Below are positions 11,201 to 23,609 of a stretch of 64,000 bases of DNA, piece after piece. Numbering within the stretch: the stretch's first letter is position 1; each line of letters opens with the position of its first letter. A program made the position numbers and the translations under genes. The notes beneath the pieces were generated by a model. It made no database searches, was not told the DNA's origin, and was given only the letters and a program-made list of their open reading frames with translations. This stretch comes from Lepus europaeus (Eukaryota > Chordata > Mammalia > Lagomorpha > Leporidae), in the NCBI RefSeq assembly GCF_033115175.1, contig NC_084837.1, positions 88,300,966-88,364,965 of the forward strand. The letters run 5' to 3'.

Positions 11201-14200
11201 GAAGCATTTGTCCGCGTGCAGGACACAGAGCAGAGTGAAGAAGGTACAGTATATAAGCCTCACCTACATTTCCACCTGACTTGATAGCACACAACAAGGA
11301 AGCAAAGGTGTTACTGACACCCCAATCTCATGGTAGCAGTGAGGGGGTGTGGAGAAGAGTTCCCTACATTTTCACTTCATTTTTATAAACTTAAGGTCTC
11401 AGAACCAGTAAGCTGGGCTTGGATCCAAGGCTCTGTGGCTGTGGTTTAAAAACATTGCTCTGTCCTGCCTCAGTGTGGTCTGTCGGCTCCCTGGGCTTTC
11501 GAAAGGAATGCAAATGGGGGGAGAAAGCCAGGTAAATGAGCTGTCCTGAGATGGAGTGTAGTCTTGGTTCATACTGACCTCTGGGTGGAGAAAGGAAAAG
11601 CCTGGATAGGGCATGAGCAGGAATGGGTGGGAAGAGGAGCAAGAGGGACAGGAGGCGGCCCTGGGGAGAGCGTGTGCACAGGGCCTCCAGCCCCAGCCTG
11701 CAGAAGCACACAAGTGTGGCTCTGCCTTCGGAGGGCAAGGGGGTGAACAGGAGGACTCGGGCCTCCCTGGAGCGGAAGCCCCCTTGACGTCGTGATTTCT
11801 CTGCTGCCCCAAACACTAGATTATGAAATCCTAATCAACGGGATGAATCCCCGGAACCGCGCGCTCCACGGAGACCGGGTAGCCGTGAAGCTGTTCCCTG
11901 AAACACTCTGGAAGAGGAGAACGGCCACGGGTCGCGAGGCCGGCGAGTATATGCCCACAGGTGAGCCAGCGGATGCCACCCTGGCATCCAGCCTTCTTCC
12001 AGAATTGGGTATTTCTCAGCAATCCAGGAATAGGGCAATTTCATTGAAAGTGGCAGACCAGTTGTGATGTATGGACATCCTGCAGAATGGCTGCATCGAG
12101 GTAACCAGCATGGGACACATGGTTACCGCTTTCCCCAAACAAGTTCTCATTGCATTCCAGCCTGTGCTCTGTCATTATTCAAAGCAGCTGCCACCTCCAG
12201 CCCTTTTGCATACCACACTGCAATACCTGGGGTCAATATAGGCTCAGATTCCAGCTCCCTTCTAATACTTGGGAGGCAGTGGTGATGGCCCAGGTAGGGT
12301 TCCTGCCACCCGCATAGGAGACCTGGAGTGAGATTCTGGCTCCTTGATGTAGCCTCTAGCCTTGTTCCTAGCCTTGTGGGTATTTAGGGAGTGAACTCGC
12401 AGGTGGATGTGAACTCATTCTCTCTGCCTCTCAATAGAATAAGCATATTTAAATAGGTAATTGATTATTTTGCAATGAAAAGTAATAGTTTTTGTATGCC
12501 AAGAACTCCATCAAGGTCTCTTACAGGGGTTGCAGGGGCCCAAACACTTGGGTCATCCTCTGCTGCTTTTCCTGGACCGTTAGCAGGGAGCTGAATCAGC
12601 AGCCAGGGCATGAACAGGCAACCACGTGGGATGCCTGCTTGGCAGGCCGTGGCTTCACCCAGCTATACCACAGTGCTGGCCCCAACAAGTTTATTTCCTT
12701 AATAAAACAAAGGTGAGAATGATTTGATTTTCCAAGATACTGAAACCCAAAATCAATGAGGTAATGGCAAAAGAAAAAGCAGGATTCCAAATGTCACCTC
12801 CGAACCCATAGAAAAAAGCTACCAAAAGATTATCCATGTTTAAAAAAAAAAAAAAAAAATCGGGCATCTCTAGAAAGTCTACATGTTTAAAATGGCTAAG
12901 AAGGCAAATCTTCAAAGATTCCCTTGAATTAAGTGCTTGGAAAAGTGGGACAGGGACAGTTAGATGACGGCTAGCTGGCTAACCCTTGTGATTTGTTTTC
13001 CACAGGACATGTGGTGGGCATTACTCAGAAACACAAGCGCGATTATATAGTAACCTTTCCATCAAAGGAGGATATACAGTATTACAGCAGGAAAACGAAG
13101 AAATACGTTGCTGTGCCATGGGACTGTAGGATCCCCAGAATTCAAATTCACAGGAAACAGGCTGAAAAGTACCAGGTAAAGGACACTGCACCATGGCTGC
13201 CCTGCTTCTGTCTTGGCCAGCTTTTGGATCAGTGCCAGAAAGCACTGTTAATTCCTTTGCAAATAAATTGTGGGTGGCATCTGGCATTCCAAGGTGCTGT
13301 TAAATCCTAAATACATAGGTGCCATCTAGTAAGTGGTCTAAGGCTAACAAATGAAGGCTTGAGCACGTCCTAGAAAGCGCTCTGTAGGACAGCCAGAGAG
13401 AATACATTGTCCTGCTGACCAATGGAGAAGCTTCCAACAGCTGCACTTGGCCAACAGGAATGCGCTTTCTTCCAGCAAGCAAGGTAGAAATACAAGCCCT
13501 GTGCCTCGTAGGGATGATGTAGAAGCTCTACAAAGAATCGATTATCCGTGAAGGAATATAGGTGGGAGGGAAGACATGTTGTCGCCAAGAGACTAGGCAC
13601 TGTCCAGCATCACCTGCCTCCAGCTATGCAGCCCACTAGCCTGGTCATTGTCCCTCAGACACCCTAAGCCTTGTGACAGGCTCCCAGGGGCCTGTTTCAA
13701 TGGCTTGCTGAAACTGCTAGACAGTGAGGGTCCTGTTGACACTGATACCCGGACTTCGAAGTACCTCCTACAATCTGAGACCTAGGTTCCGGAACTTACC
13801 CTGAACCCTGCACCATTGGGTTCCCGGCTTGTGTTGCAAGTGTGAGCCAGCTGGCTGTTCACAGGTGGCACATTCCAGCCTCCTTATTTGATGCCGAAGA
13901 AAGGCCTCCCACTGCAAAAGCACTGGGCCAGGCCATTCCATACCACCTGGCAAGTCCCAGAATCAAACACGCCAGCCTGCAGACTGGCCACCCTCTATAG
14001 AACTGTCTCGAACCTCTCGTTAGCGAATGCTTTCAATAACCCACAGAACCCTGGAGGCGAGGCTAATGCTTTATGTACCTTCTCCTGCAGTGTTGCAAAG
14101 CAATCGTCCACATTGATTCCTGGGACCTGGGTTCGAGGTATCCGGACGGACACGTCGTGGGAACACTGGGAACAAGTAGAGACCTGGAAGGGGAAATGAA

Positions 14201-17200
14201 GTCTCTGCTCGTGGAGCACGACATCTCCGAGCGGCCCTTCTCTGAAGCCCAGGTCAGATTCCCGGAGGCCTCTGGTCTAATGGCAGACACGTTATGCACA
14301 CAGGGAAAGATCTCTAGACTCCAGCGACTCGCTGGGAAGCCACAGATAACCCTCAACCAGACCCAAGTCAGTTTCCAGTGGAGCTCTCAAATCTGTAGAT
14401 CCTACAACTATGTTTCAAAGTGGCAGGTCGGTGTCTCCTGGTCAGGATAGGTCCATCCGGCAAGTCGAGGAGAGCTGGTTGTATCCCCAGCAGAGCTCCG
14501 TCTCTACCCATCATTCAACGCCAGCAACAGGGAGCAGAGTCCAGGATGCCTGTACGTCTGAGCCTTAGGTCTGAGTGCAATGCTCGTGACGCAGCTTTCC
14601 TAGACTTTCCAGAAAACGGAAAGCCCACAAAAACAACACATTGGCTTTTCCATCACTTCCACGTCATTAGAAACAGATAATAGCTATTCTCTTGAATGTG
14701 CTATTCGCTGATAGGTTTCTTTTGCTTAATTATTACATGTTGGCAGAGCCTATGTGGTTTTAACAGTTAATGGTAAACTACTGTATATTGATGTGCCCCT
14801 GTGTGCTCAGCCATTTGGCTGTTGGCCTGTTATTTCTATTCAGTATTATAAAAAAGCTACTTCACATATACAGCAACATTACTTTTTTAATGTGGTCAAT
14901 CCTTCCCTTGGTAATCTCACATTAAGGATTACCTTTTCCAAGTCAAGGGGGACATTGAAGTAGCTTTGTTACTTGTTGGCAGACTGTTTCCCAGCTTGCA
15001 CCGCCATTAGGAGTATGAGCGCTTTGGCAGAACCAGAGCTATCCTCGTCAAATATTTGAGAATGCTTTACGTCGTTAAATGTTCATGTTTTACAGTAGTT
15101 CCTGGCCATTATTTTGTTGACTTGTCTGGCAGCTCTTGGAGAAAATGATTCCATAAAGTGGGTTTAGAGGTCACAGGACGAGAATTCTCTCTTCCCTGTT
15201 GGCCTCAACTCACTGCACTGCAAGCTGAAGGTCAAGACAGGGACAGGGAGAGGAAGGACCATACTTTTTGGTCCTGTTTTAATCATCCCTGGCATCTTTT
15301 TATTAAAGATTTATTATTTGAAAGTCAGTTACACAGAGAAGAGAGGCAGAGAGAGCGAGGTCTTCCATCCGATGGTTCACTCCCCAGACAGCCACAACGG
15401 CTGGAGCTGTGCCGATCCAAAGCCAGGAGTCAGGAACTTTTTCCGGGTCTCCCACATGGGTGCAGGGGCCCAAAGACCGTCAGAGCAGAGCAGAGAGCTG
15501 GATCAGAAGAGGAGCAGCTAAGACCCATATGGGATGCCGGCACTTCAGGCCAGGGTGTGAACCTGCTGCGCCACAGTGCCAGCCCCCCTGGCATCATTTT
15601 TTAATACATGCAATGCCTTAGATGTTGTCCCCCATGGTTGGACCAGAACAGGCCAAAGACATTGAAACGTGGATCATTGTGGAAAGGGGTACATGCGCTC
15701 TTAGAATTTGCTACTCGTGCTGGCTCCAGTCTGCTTACAAGGCTGGTGGGAGGTCTCCCGTCAAACCCCCAGGGCACCCAGGGCAGGAGGCACAGCACCT
15801 GACCCATCGGAGGCCAGCACAGGATGACGCAGAATGGAACTGAGCCCCTGAGGGTCAGAGGAGGCAAATGGCTGAGAAGGTGGCCTCTCTTGCAGATGGG
15901 CGAGTTGCCGGTGAACACCCCAGAGGAGCCTTGGAGCGTGGACCCCGAAGAACAAGACCGCAGAGATCTAAGGCAAACGAATCTCGTGTTCACAATTGAC
16001 CCAAGAGGGTGTGAGGATGTGGACGACGCGCTGTCCGTGCGCACTCTGAGCAGCGGCAACCTGGAGCTGGGCGTTCACATAGCAGATGTAACCCACTTTG
16101 TGAAGCCGAAATCTTGCCTGGATAACGAAGCTAGGGCTAGGTAAGGCCGTGTGCAAGCCTTGGAATGCCTGCGACTTTCAGATGAATCTGTTGGTGCCCT
16201 GCTGATGGTTTCGTCCAGGAACCCCCACCCCACACACCCACACACCAACTAGAGTTCAGTGACTGGCTCAGCTTGCCTTTCCTGTCTCCCACAAACGGGT
16301 CACGGGCTAAGTTGTCACATAGGAATGTGTTATTTGATGTCACGCATGGGGTCATCACACTCCAATTTGGCTTCCACGAGCAAGATTGATGTCAGTTTGC
16401 CTTCCCGGAAGAATGTGCCCCGAGCAGTGTCAGAGCAAAGTGGGTCCATGGGGATCGTTTTAGCACTTGATGAAGAGGCAAACGGCCTCGGATTCTGGGC
16501 AGTGATTTCTGGCTGTCTCCTCCCTGTGGGACCCCGCAGCCCGCGGGCCTATGTCTGCTGACAGTCTCACTGCCTATGTGTTTCCAGGGCCACAACGTAC
16601 TACCTGCCCGACCGGCGCTATGACATGCTGCCCTCCGTCCTTAGCTCCAATGTGTGCTCTTTGCTGCGCGGCGTTGACAGGTGAGCTCACGACTGTAGCC
16701 CTTGGTTCTACTGTGCTCTCCTCCCCAGCCACCCTGTGCTGGTCTGTGCCCGACCCGAACGCCTGATCTTGTTCCCCTAGCCTCCCTGTCCCTCCTCACC
16801 GCTTGCCTCTGCTCTCCCTCTATCTGTACCTCTATCTGTATTTTGAAGATTTAGTTGAAAGGCAGAGTTAGACAGTGAATGGCAGGGGCCCAAGCACTTG
16901 GGCCAGGATCTGCTACTTTGCTAAGCTCATTAGCAGGAAGCTGGATCAAAAGAGGAGCAGCCAGGACTTTAACCTTTCTAGAGACAATACTGCACACACA
17001 TGATCTCCTTTCTTACACACCTAGCGTTTTTTTAAATGGAGCAGTTCATGTGTCTTGGAGAGAATTCCACATTAAGAACTGGAAAGTCAGGTATTTGCCC
17101 GTTGTCCTATTACAAGCAAAGCTGCGCTGAATTTTGCATGTTCAGAAGGACAGGGGGGAATCTCAGGAGGTGGGATCTGAGCTGGAGCCCATGCGTCAGT

Positions 17201-20200
17201 GTGAATAGGATCGAATTGCCTTCAGGGATCACAGCAGGCACATGCTCACCAGCAGTGCAGGATGCCTCATTTCCCATAGGCTTGCACACAATACCTTGTC
17301 TGCTTCTCTCTGCCCACTTGATAGAAGGGTTGGAACTACATCCTTGACACTGCCACATGGTACTTTGACCCACTGTGCCACAGCACTGGCCCTGGCACTT
17401 GGGTCAACATCCAACACCAGTCCTGGCTGCTCCACTTCCATTCCACGGTCCTGCTAAGGAGCCTGGGGATGCAGCAGAAGATGGCCACTGCCACCCGTGG
17501 TGGAGACCTGATGGGATTTCCTAGCCCCTGGCTTTACACCTGCCCCAGTTGTGGTTATTGTGGGCATCTGGAATGAACCAGTGTCGGGGCGGTATGCCTC
17601 ATATTTCTGTCTAGTTGGAGCAGAAACCTGTAGAAATGTCATTTCAGTCAAATCACATTGAAGGTTCAGTTCTCTTGCTGCAAGGGGTGAAGATGTGGAT
17701 AGTGACATTGTTGATGTTACTGCTTTTGTAGATACGCTATGAGTGTCATCTGGGAACTGCATAGGACCACCTACGAGATTAAGAGTGTGTGGTATGGAAG
17801 GTCAATTATCCATTCCACATACCAACTCTCCTACGAAGCAGCTCAGGAGCTCCTCGATGGGAACTTGGGCATCACAAATGACATGAAGGAATTCCAAGAT
17901 ATGGACAAAAAGGAGAAAGAAGACAGGCTGCAGGAACTAACATGGGCGATTGAAAAGTTGGCAGACATAGCCAGCCACTTCCGGGCGCAGCGAGGTCTCG
18001 ATGGTGCCTTAGATCTGGACGGCATTGAAATCGGTGTGCTGTTCGATGACGAGAGGAACATTCTCGACCTCGTCCCCCGGCAGCAACGTACAGTCCATCG
18101 GATGGTGGCGGAGTGTATGATACTCGCCAACCACTGGGTGGCCAGGAAAATCTACGAAAGCTTCCCCAGGCAGGCCCTGCTGCGCCGGCACCCGCCTCCA
18201 CGCCAGAACCTCTTCTCGGAGCTCAAGCAGAGCGCCCAGGCCGGAGGGTTCTACATTGATACGAGGTAGGAGCGCCAGGCTGGGCTGTACAGTCACTAGC
18301 TAGCAGGCAGAGCTACAAGGGTTCTTCACCCGTGGGTTCCCTCCCCAGCTGGGCCTTGATCCAAAGCCAGGAGCTTTATCTGGGTCTCCCACATGGGGGT
18401 AGGGACCAAAGAACTCGGGCTATCTGCCAGTGCTTTCCCCAGGCCATGAGCAGGGAGCTGGATCACAAGCCGTCTGGGATGCCAGTATCAAGTGGAGGCG
18501 TAGCCTGTTGGGCCTCAATGCCTGTTCCCAGATCTACTTAACAAACTCGGGATTGTTTGTGCATCTTAGGAGGTGTTGTGCTGGGGCAATAATTCGATAA
18601 AAAATTTAGAAGGCAGAGTTAGAGAGGCAGAGGCAGAGAGGTCTTCCCCCTGCTGGTTCATTCCCCAATTGGTGGCAATGGCTGGAGCTGAGCCAATCAA
18701 GAGCTTTCTCTGGGTCTGCCTCATGGATGGCATCCTCCACTGCTTTCCCAGGCCACAGCGGAGAGCTGGATCAGAAGCAGAGCAGCCAGGACTCGAACCA
18801 GCACCCGTGTGGGGTGCCAGCCGCAGCAGGGACAATCTTAACTCGGGGGACACTCAAGTGTAGCATTACTTCTGGAGCTCTAGGCTGCTGTAGTAGAAGA
18901 GAAGAGCTGCTTCTGAGATGTGGTCGTGAATGAAACACATTGCCCTGCTGGCAGAGGAAGTTACTTAGAGGGGACGGGAGGCTTTTCCGAACACATTGCC
19001 TTGTCCGTGCCTGGAGCAAAACCGGGCTCCTCTGTTCTGTCAGCTCTAACAGGTCCCTGGCGCTTTCCCTGGATAACGCGCACGACGTTTCGGACCCAAT
19101 AGTCAACAAGCTGCTGCGGAACATGGCGACGCTGGCCATGTCCAACGCACTCTACTTCTCGACAGGCTCCTGCAGGGAGCACGAGTTCCACCATTATGGT
19201 GAGTGACAAAGGGTCCTGGGTTGCCATAGCCTGGAGCAAGTTGTTTCCAAATCTGATCTGCAATCGTTTGGTTTCTCTTCACAGCACTCGGCCTGGACAA
19301 ATATACTCACTTTACCTCACCAATAAGGAGATATGCCGATATCATAGTCCATCGATTACTGAGTGCAGCTATCGCAAGAGACAAACCGGAAATGGAGCTG
19401 AATTTGTTAAGTGAACGAAGTCTCGAAGAGCTGTGTGATCATATCAACGAACGACACAGGGTAGGAGGTTTTTAAATTCTTAGCCATTGCCTCTTGGTGA
19501 GCTGTGCTGGGTACTCAACTTTAGTGCCATGGTAGTAGCAAGGATCATGTTAGATCCAGAAGGATCTGACCCATGCTCCCAATACATTCACAAATGTAAG
19601 AGGGGAAAGTTGCATGGACTTGGACTTCACCCTAAATTACACGTCCTCAAGGTAGGAAGGTTCACATCACAGAGACAGAAAGACCTCACCACTGAGGTTC
19701 TGGACAGCGCGAACGAGAGGATACAGCACTGCTGTTGGACCATGCTCTGTAAAATTCGCATGGTTGTTCCTGCACAGCCCATCACAGCAGGAAAGGTTAG
19801 AGAAGCTTCTCATGGAAGAACTCGAGTTTTAGACTTGGCATGATGATGGGGCCTGGAGAAGTTCCTGGAAATGGCCTTCCCAGGTCTAGAGGTGCGCAGA
19901 CAGAACACCGGCAACGATCCTGGGTGTTCCCAGGACAGCAGAGAGCAGTGGCTGTGGGAATCGCTCTCTGCTGTAACCTTGTGGAGGGGATCTCTGACCA
20001 GGCCCTGGGCCTGTGGCTTCTTACAGGCTGCGAAACTGTGCCAAAGGCAGGCAACAGAACTCTTCCAGTGCCGTTTCTTCCGAGACAAAGATGCAGACCG
20101 AGACGAGCGCTGCGTCGCCGACGGGATCATCTATGGCTTCCGGGACACCGCTGTCCAGCTCTACATCCCAAGGTATGTCCCATCTGCTGCAGGAGGGAGT

Positions 20201-21547
20201 AAGAGAGCCTGCCTCAGCTGCAGAGAGCACGCACAGCACATCAGACGAAATTATTAAACCACTGCTTCTGGAGGTTCCCTATACACATATTGTAAGGATG
20301 CCTAAATATAAAGGCAAAGCGGGAGATGGGAGAACAGTGCACCTTCTAACTCAGTGAGTTATCTGAAAGATGGCGGATGCGAAGTAGATCCTCCATCGAC
20401 TCATTCCCACCCAAAATGGCCACAGTTGGCCAGGATCTTGGAACGCCGCTTGATGTATGGAGCAGTAGTCACATTCACCTCCTCCCCAGGCACATCAGCA
20501 GGGAAGTGGAATACCTGGGACTCGAACCAGCACATCCAATATGGGATGCAGGCAAACACTTGTTTTGCCTTTTTTTTTTTTTTTTTGGCAGGCAGAGTGG
20601 ACAGTGAGAGACAGGTCTTCCTTTGCTGTTGGTTCACCCTCCAATGGCGCCGCAGCCAGCCCGCTGCGGCTGGTGCACCGCGCTGATCCGAAGGCAGGAG
20701 CCAGGTGCTTCCCCTGGTCTCCCATGCGGGTGCAGGGCCCAAGCACTTGGGCCATCCTCCACTGCACCCCCGGGCCATAGCAGAGAGCCGGCCTGGAAGA
20801 GGGGCAACCGGGACAGAATCCGGCACCCTGACCGAGACTAGAACCCGGTGTGCCGGTGCCGCAAAGCGGAGGATTAGCCTGTTGAGGCACAGCGCCGGCC
20901 TGTTTTGCTTTCACTACAAAAGGAACACTGTGTAGACAAGTGTAAAATCTGCTGTGAAAAACTGTCTTATCTGTCAATGATTCAGGTATGGGATTAAAGG
21001 AAGCGCACAGCTGAAAACCAAAGATGGCTGTGTCCTCCATTTGGGGCCCAATGGTGAAAACCTTGGCGTCTGGGCCCCAGGAGCACCCAGGCGATGGTAC
21101 AAGAGGACAGACTGTGTCACATCCAGCGGGCAAGGCGTCGCTTTCCGGATGTTCGAGCATGTTACGGTAAGGCTGTGCGGGTGCCTTGTGTGTGTCCTTT
21201 CCAATGCAAAGTAGAGAATGCAATTCGGGAATACATCTCTCCTCTTCCTGTGACAGGTGAAAATATCTGCACAAGTAAAACCGTATCATCCCAATGACCT
21301 ACACCTGGAAATCATAAGCAAGAAAGCCTACGTGGACCCAGAGGCAAGGCATACTCCCCAAAGCTCCCCATCACCCACGAGAGAGTTAGTGGGGGGAAAC
21401 ACTCAGTGTGCCGAAGACGGCAAAGAAAATCTCCCTGAGGAATACCGGCAGTTTCGGCAGACAGAGGGAGAGAGCCTCTACACTCTCCTGGAAGAGATGA
21501 AGAATCGAGCGATCCAGGACCTTTCGAGCCATCTTGGAATTCTATGA
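4465..21547 (+). CDS. DIS3L: DIS3-like exoribonuclease (divergent DIS3L copy), 17 coding exons
   Basis: Exons: 4465-4603, 5346-5496, 7396-7524, 8894-9026, 10624-10800, 11168-11243, 11820-11960, 13006-13175, 14091-14252, 15896-16140, 16588-16680, 17732-18265, 19044-19198, 19285-19460, 20027-20172, 20986-21166, 21257-21547. Every intron is GT-AG, phases match at each join, and the total is 3,099 nt (1,032 aa plus TGA); human DIS3L is about 1,054 aa. The family is the catalytic 3'-5' exoribonuclease of the cytoplasmic exosome. I chose ATG 4465 because it aligns with the start of human DIS3L (MLxK), but the frame is also open from ATG 4354. Compared with the DIS3L sequence I remember, identity is only about 60-70% even in the RNB domain, yet there is no stop, frameshift or catalytic loss. 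It sits tail to tail with TIPIN, as human DIS3L does. It could be a lineage-specific duplicate or a fast-evolving sole DIS3L. The family call is firm; orthologue versus paralogue is open. Confidence 0.93.
5500..7395 (+). other. Intron 2 of the DIS3L-type gene
   Basis: Mostly without recognisable repeats. Degenerate CSINEs lie at about 6085-6330 (plus) and 6868-7062 (minus). Confidence 0.6.
7525..8893 (+). other. Intron 3 of the DIS3L-type gene
   Basis: Contains the 42-base A tract at 8211-8252. Otherwise no repeat family or gene is recognised. Confidence 0.6.
8211..8252 (+). repeat. Uninterrupted poly(A), 42 bases
   Basis: The upstream 250 bases are CpG-containing and are not a CSINE, so the tract may be the tail of a recent retrocopy of an unknown RNA. 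No target-site duplication was found. Confidence 0.8.
9027..10623 (+). other. Intron 4 of the DIS3L-type gene with two CSINEs
   Basis: A plus-strand SINE piece at about 9810-9970 is followed directly by a minus-strand CSINE at 9972-10265. A 39-bp tandem duplication (10368-10406 and 10407-10445) lies upstream of exon 5. The rest shows nothing. Confidence 0.7.
11168..14252 (+). other. DIS3L: Tandem cold-shock/OB domains of the DIS3L-type gene (exons 6-9, residues 244-426)
   Basis: Exon 6 carries the AFVRVQD strand. Exon 7 carries [20 protein letters not shown], the RNase II/R cold-shock signature. Exon 8 starts [19 protein letters not shown] and holds [10 protein letters not shown]. Exon 9 has [20 protein letters not shown] and PFSEAQ. 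These domains line the RNA entry path in the family. The linker at the end of exon 7 is shorter than in human DIS3L by about a dozen residues and accounts for much of the overall length difference. Confidence 0.88.
11961..13005 (+). other. Intron 7 of the DIS3L-type gene with two old SINEs
   Basis: About 12225-12460 (plus) and 12505-12685 (minus), then an A tract at 12842-12859. Confidence 0.6.
13176..15895 (+). other. Introns 8 and 9 of the DIS3L-type gene
   Basis: 13176-14090 and 14253-15297 show no recognised repeat. A minus-strand CSINE occupies 15298-15588, beginning taaagatttattatttgaaa and ending with the C-repeat head. Confidence 0.65.
16681..17731 (+). other. Intron 11 of the DIS3L-type gene with SINE fragments
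   Basis: A truncated minus-strand SINE at about 16840-16978 and a degenerate plus-strand SINE at about 17395-17610. Confidence 0.55.
18266..19043 (+). other. Intron 12 of the DIS3L-type gene with two minus-strand SINEs
   Basis: About 18303-18510 and 18598-18833, both lacking full ends. Confidence 0.6.
19461..20985 (+). other. Introns 14 and 15 of the DIS3L-type gene
   Basis: 19461-20026 shows no repeat. After exon 15 (20027-20172), a partial minus-strand SINE (about 20380-20565) is followed by a full-length young minus-strand CSINE at 20568-20899 (T17 run, GTGGACAGTGAG, and a C-repeat head). Confidence 0.7.
20027..21547 (+). other. DIS3L: S1 domain and C-terminal tail of the DIS3L-type gene (exons 15-17, residues 828-1032)
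   Basis: Exon 15 has [14 protein letters not shown] and the start of the S1 barrel ([18 protein letters not shown]). Exon 16 continues [14 protein letters not shown] and ends FRMFEHVT. Exon 17 has [11 protein letters not shown], a poorly conserved serine-rich linker and the DIS3L-type tail [20 protein letters not shown], then stop TGA at 21545-21547. The tail is specific to DIS3L rather than DIS3 or DIS3L2, which fixes the subfamily. Confidence 0.9.
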
Positions 21548-21825
21548 AACTTTCAGTGTCAGTCACGATGGACTATTTTTACATTTACTGCACGAATCCT
21601 GTTATTTGTACAGGATAAACAGTAGTACATATTGTACCGTTATAAATGTGTAGCTACCTCCTGTTGCTATGGAGACAACTTCAAGTGCTGCATCTGCTTA
21701 AGATGCCCTGGGACAGTGATGAATTCTGTGTGCCCTCATCTTCCCAGCAGATTGTGAACCAGTGTATGTGATGTCTTGATTGGGCATATTTACCATAAAT
21801 AATAAATGTATTTCTTACAATGTGT
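21548..21825 (+). terminator. 3' UTR and poly(A) site of the DIS3L-type gene
   Basis: About 275 nt follow the stop. AATAAA occurs at 21801-21806, overlapping a second ATAAAT, and a GT-rich stretch follows near 21821; cleavage is expected around 21,820. No retroposon lies between the stop and the signal. Confidence 0.75.
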
Positions 21826-21998
21826 CCTCAGCTTCCTTTTAGAAGGGCACAATCTTTGGGAATACAATTTCTTTAAAGATGTTTTCCAATGGATGGAAGC
21901 TATTCCTCTCCTTTATAACTGTCTCATGGTGAAGATTGATTTGAGGGGACAGATGGGACAGTGCCCTGATGGAGGAGCACTAGAAAGAAGTAGTGCTA

Positions 21999-23400
21999 CT
22001 CTTGTCTTTTACTAGCAGACCTGATCTATGATGGCCTCAGCTGGGGGAGGGGCAGTCCGTGAGGAGGGGAGGCGGGGAGGGTGAGCTGGGAACATCTGTC
22101 TGGAGCTGGGGACACAGCTGTGCTTCACGGAGTGTGTACATTCCCGTCTGTAAGTCGCCCTCCAGTAAAACCATCACTAGAGAAAGAAATCACAGAATCT
22201 CAAGAAAGCAACAGAAGGCAGACTGATCCCAGTAGAGTGTTGGTTGTTCTGTTTTTTTTTTTTTGTTTTTTTTTTTTTTTTGACAGGCAGAGTGGACAGT
22301 GAGAGAGGGAGAGACAGAGAGAAAGGTCTTCCTTTGCCGTTGGTTCACCCTCTAATGGCCGCCGCGGCTGGCGCGCTACGGCCGGCGCACCGCGCTGATC
22401 CGATGGCAGGAGCCAGGTGCCTATCCTGGTCTCCCATGGGGTGCAGGACCCAAGCACTTGGGCCATCCTCCTCTGCATTCCCTGGCCACAGCAGAGAGCT
22501 GGCCTGGAAGAGGGGCAGCCGGGACAGAACTGGTACCCCGACCGGGACTAGAACCCGGTGTGCCGGCGCCGCAAGGCGGAGGATTAGCCTGTTGAGCCAC
22601 GGCGCCGGCCGGTTGTTCTGTTTTTTTATAAAATGATGGGATAACAAACCATTTGTTTTTTTTTTTAAAGATCTATTTCATTTAATTGAGGCAGAGCCAC
22701 AGACAGGGGAAGACCAAGAGGTCTTCCATCTGCTGGTTCACTCCCCAAATGCCCACGATGGCTGGGGCTGGGCCTGGGCCAGGTGCAACCCAGGAATCTG
22801 GAACTCCATCCACGTCTCCAACATGCATGGCAGGAGCCCAAGCATTTGGGCCATCTTCTGCTGCTTTCCTTGGCCCTTAGCAGGAATGGTCGACGCCCAT
22901 ATGGAATGCCAGTGCCACAGGCAGAAGCTTCAACTAGTATGCCACAGAGTCCTCTCCCCACCCCCAACTTTGTTTTGCTCTTTTAGAAAAAATTCATCTG
23001 AAAACAGGAGACCCAGAGAGAAAGGGCTCAGCCAACTGTCAGGTGACTCCCCAAACTGCAACAACCAGTCCTGGGCCAGGTCAAAACCAGGAACCAGGAA
23101 CCAGGAACTCCACCTGGGTCTCCTACGCAGGTGCAGGGGCTCGAGTCTTTGGGCCACCTTTCACCGCTTTCCCAGGCACATTAGAGGGAGCTGGATCTGA
23201 AGTGGAGCCGCTGGGACTTGAACCAGTGCTCTGATGTGGGATGCAGACTTGAGAACTGCAGTCTGGGGCCAGCGCCATGGCACAGTAGGTTGATCCTCCA
23301 CCTGCGGTGCCAGCATCCCATATGGGCCCTGGTTCTAGTCCAGGCTGCTTCTCTTCCCATCCAGCTCTGCTACGGTCTGGGATAGCAGTGGACTTGCGTG
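21999..23400 (+). repeat. Direct duplication, copy A (downstream of the DIS3L-type gene)
   Basis: Matches 55787-56885 in the same orientation at roughly 90% by eye. Shared content in the same order: an L1 3' UTR-like piece (tagcagacctgatctatgag type), two minus-strand SINEs (about 22661-22955 and 22985-23250) and the start of a plus-strand SINE (from 23263). It carries one extra CSINE at 22252-22610. Shared order of independent insertions indicates a duplication rather than repeat-family similarity. Confidence 0.85.
22252..22610 (-). mobile_element. Young CSINE inserted into duplication copy A
   Basis: T-run at the left and a C-repeat head at the right, flanked by the exact target-site duplication ggttgttctg (22242-22251 and 22611-22620). 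Copy B has an empty site here, so this insertion postdates the duplication. Confidence 0.93.
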
Positions 23401-23609
23401 GGAGACCGGGAAGATGCTCCTGGCCTGGCCCTGGCGGCCATCTGGGGAGTGATCCAGTGGATGACTCCCCAAAAACTAAAAGCTTGCTATTGAAACTGGC
23501 CGGTTCAAGTCCCAGCTGTTCCACTTCTGACCCAGCTCCCGGCTAATGTGCCTAGGTAAGCAGGAGAAGATGGCCCAATTACTTGGGCAGACCTAGAGCT
23601 GGATTTTCA

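Larger units (their letters stand above)
15896..19460 (+). other. DIS3L: RNB catalytic domain of the DIS3L-type gene (exons 10-14, residues 427-827)
   Basis: The Mg2+-binding motif [18 protein letters not shown] is intact. Asp461, 467, 469 and 470 (numbered from ATG 4465) correspond to the four RNase II acidic residues Asp201, 207, 209 and 210. Exon 14 carries [18 protein letters not shown] with the Arg pair at 783-784 that contacts the phosphate backbone. Other signatures are [54 protein letters not shown], and ALLRRHPPP. With these residues present the predicted enzyme should be active, which argues against a decaying pseudogene. Confidence 0.93.

Noticed and set aside
20495-21289. 264-codon open frame on the minus strand
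   Set aside because: It runs across a CSINE and the antisense of exon 16 and has no recognisable domain.
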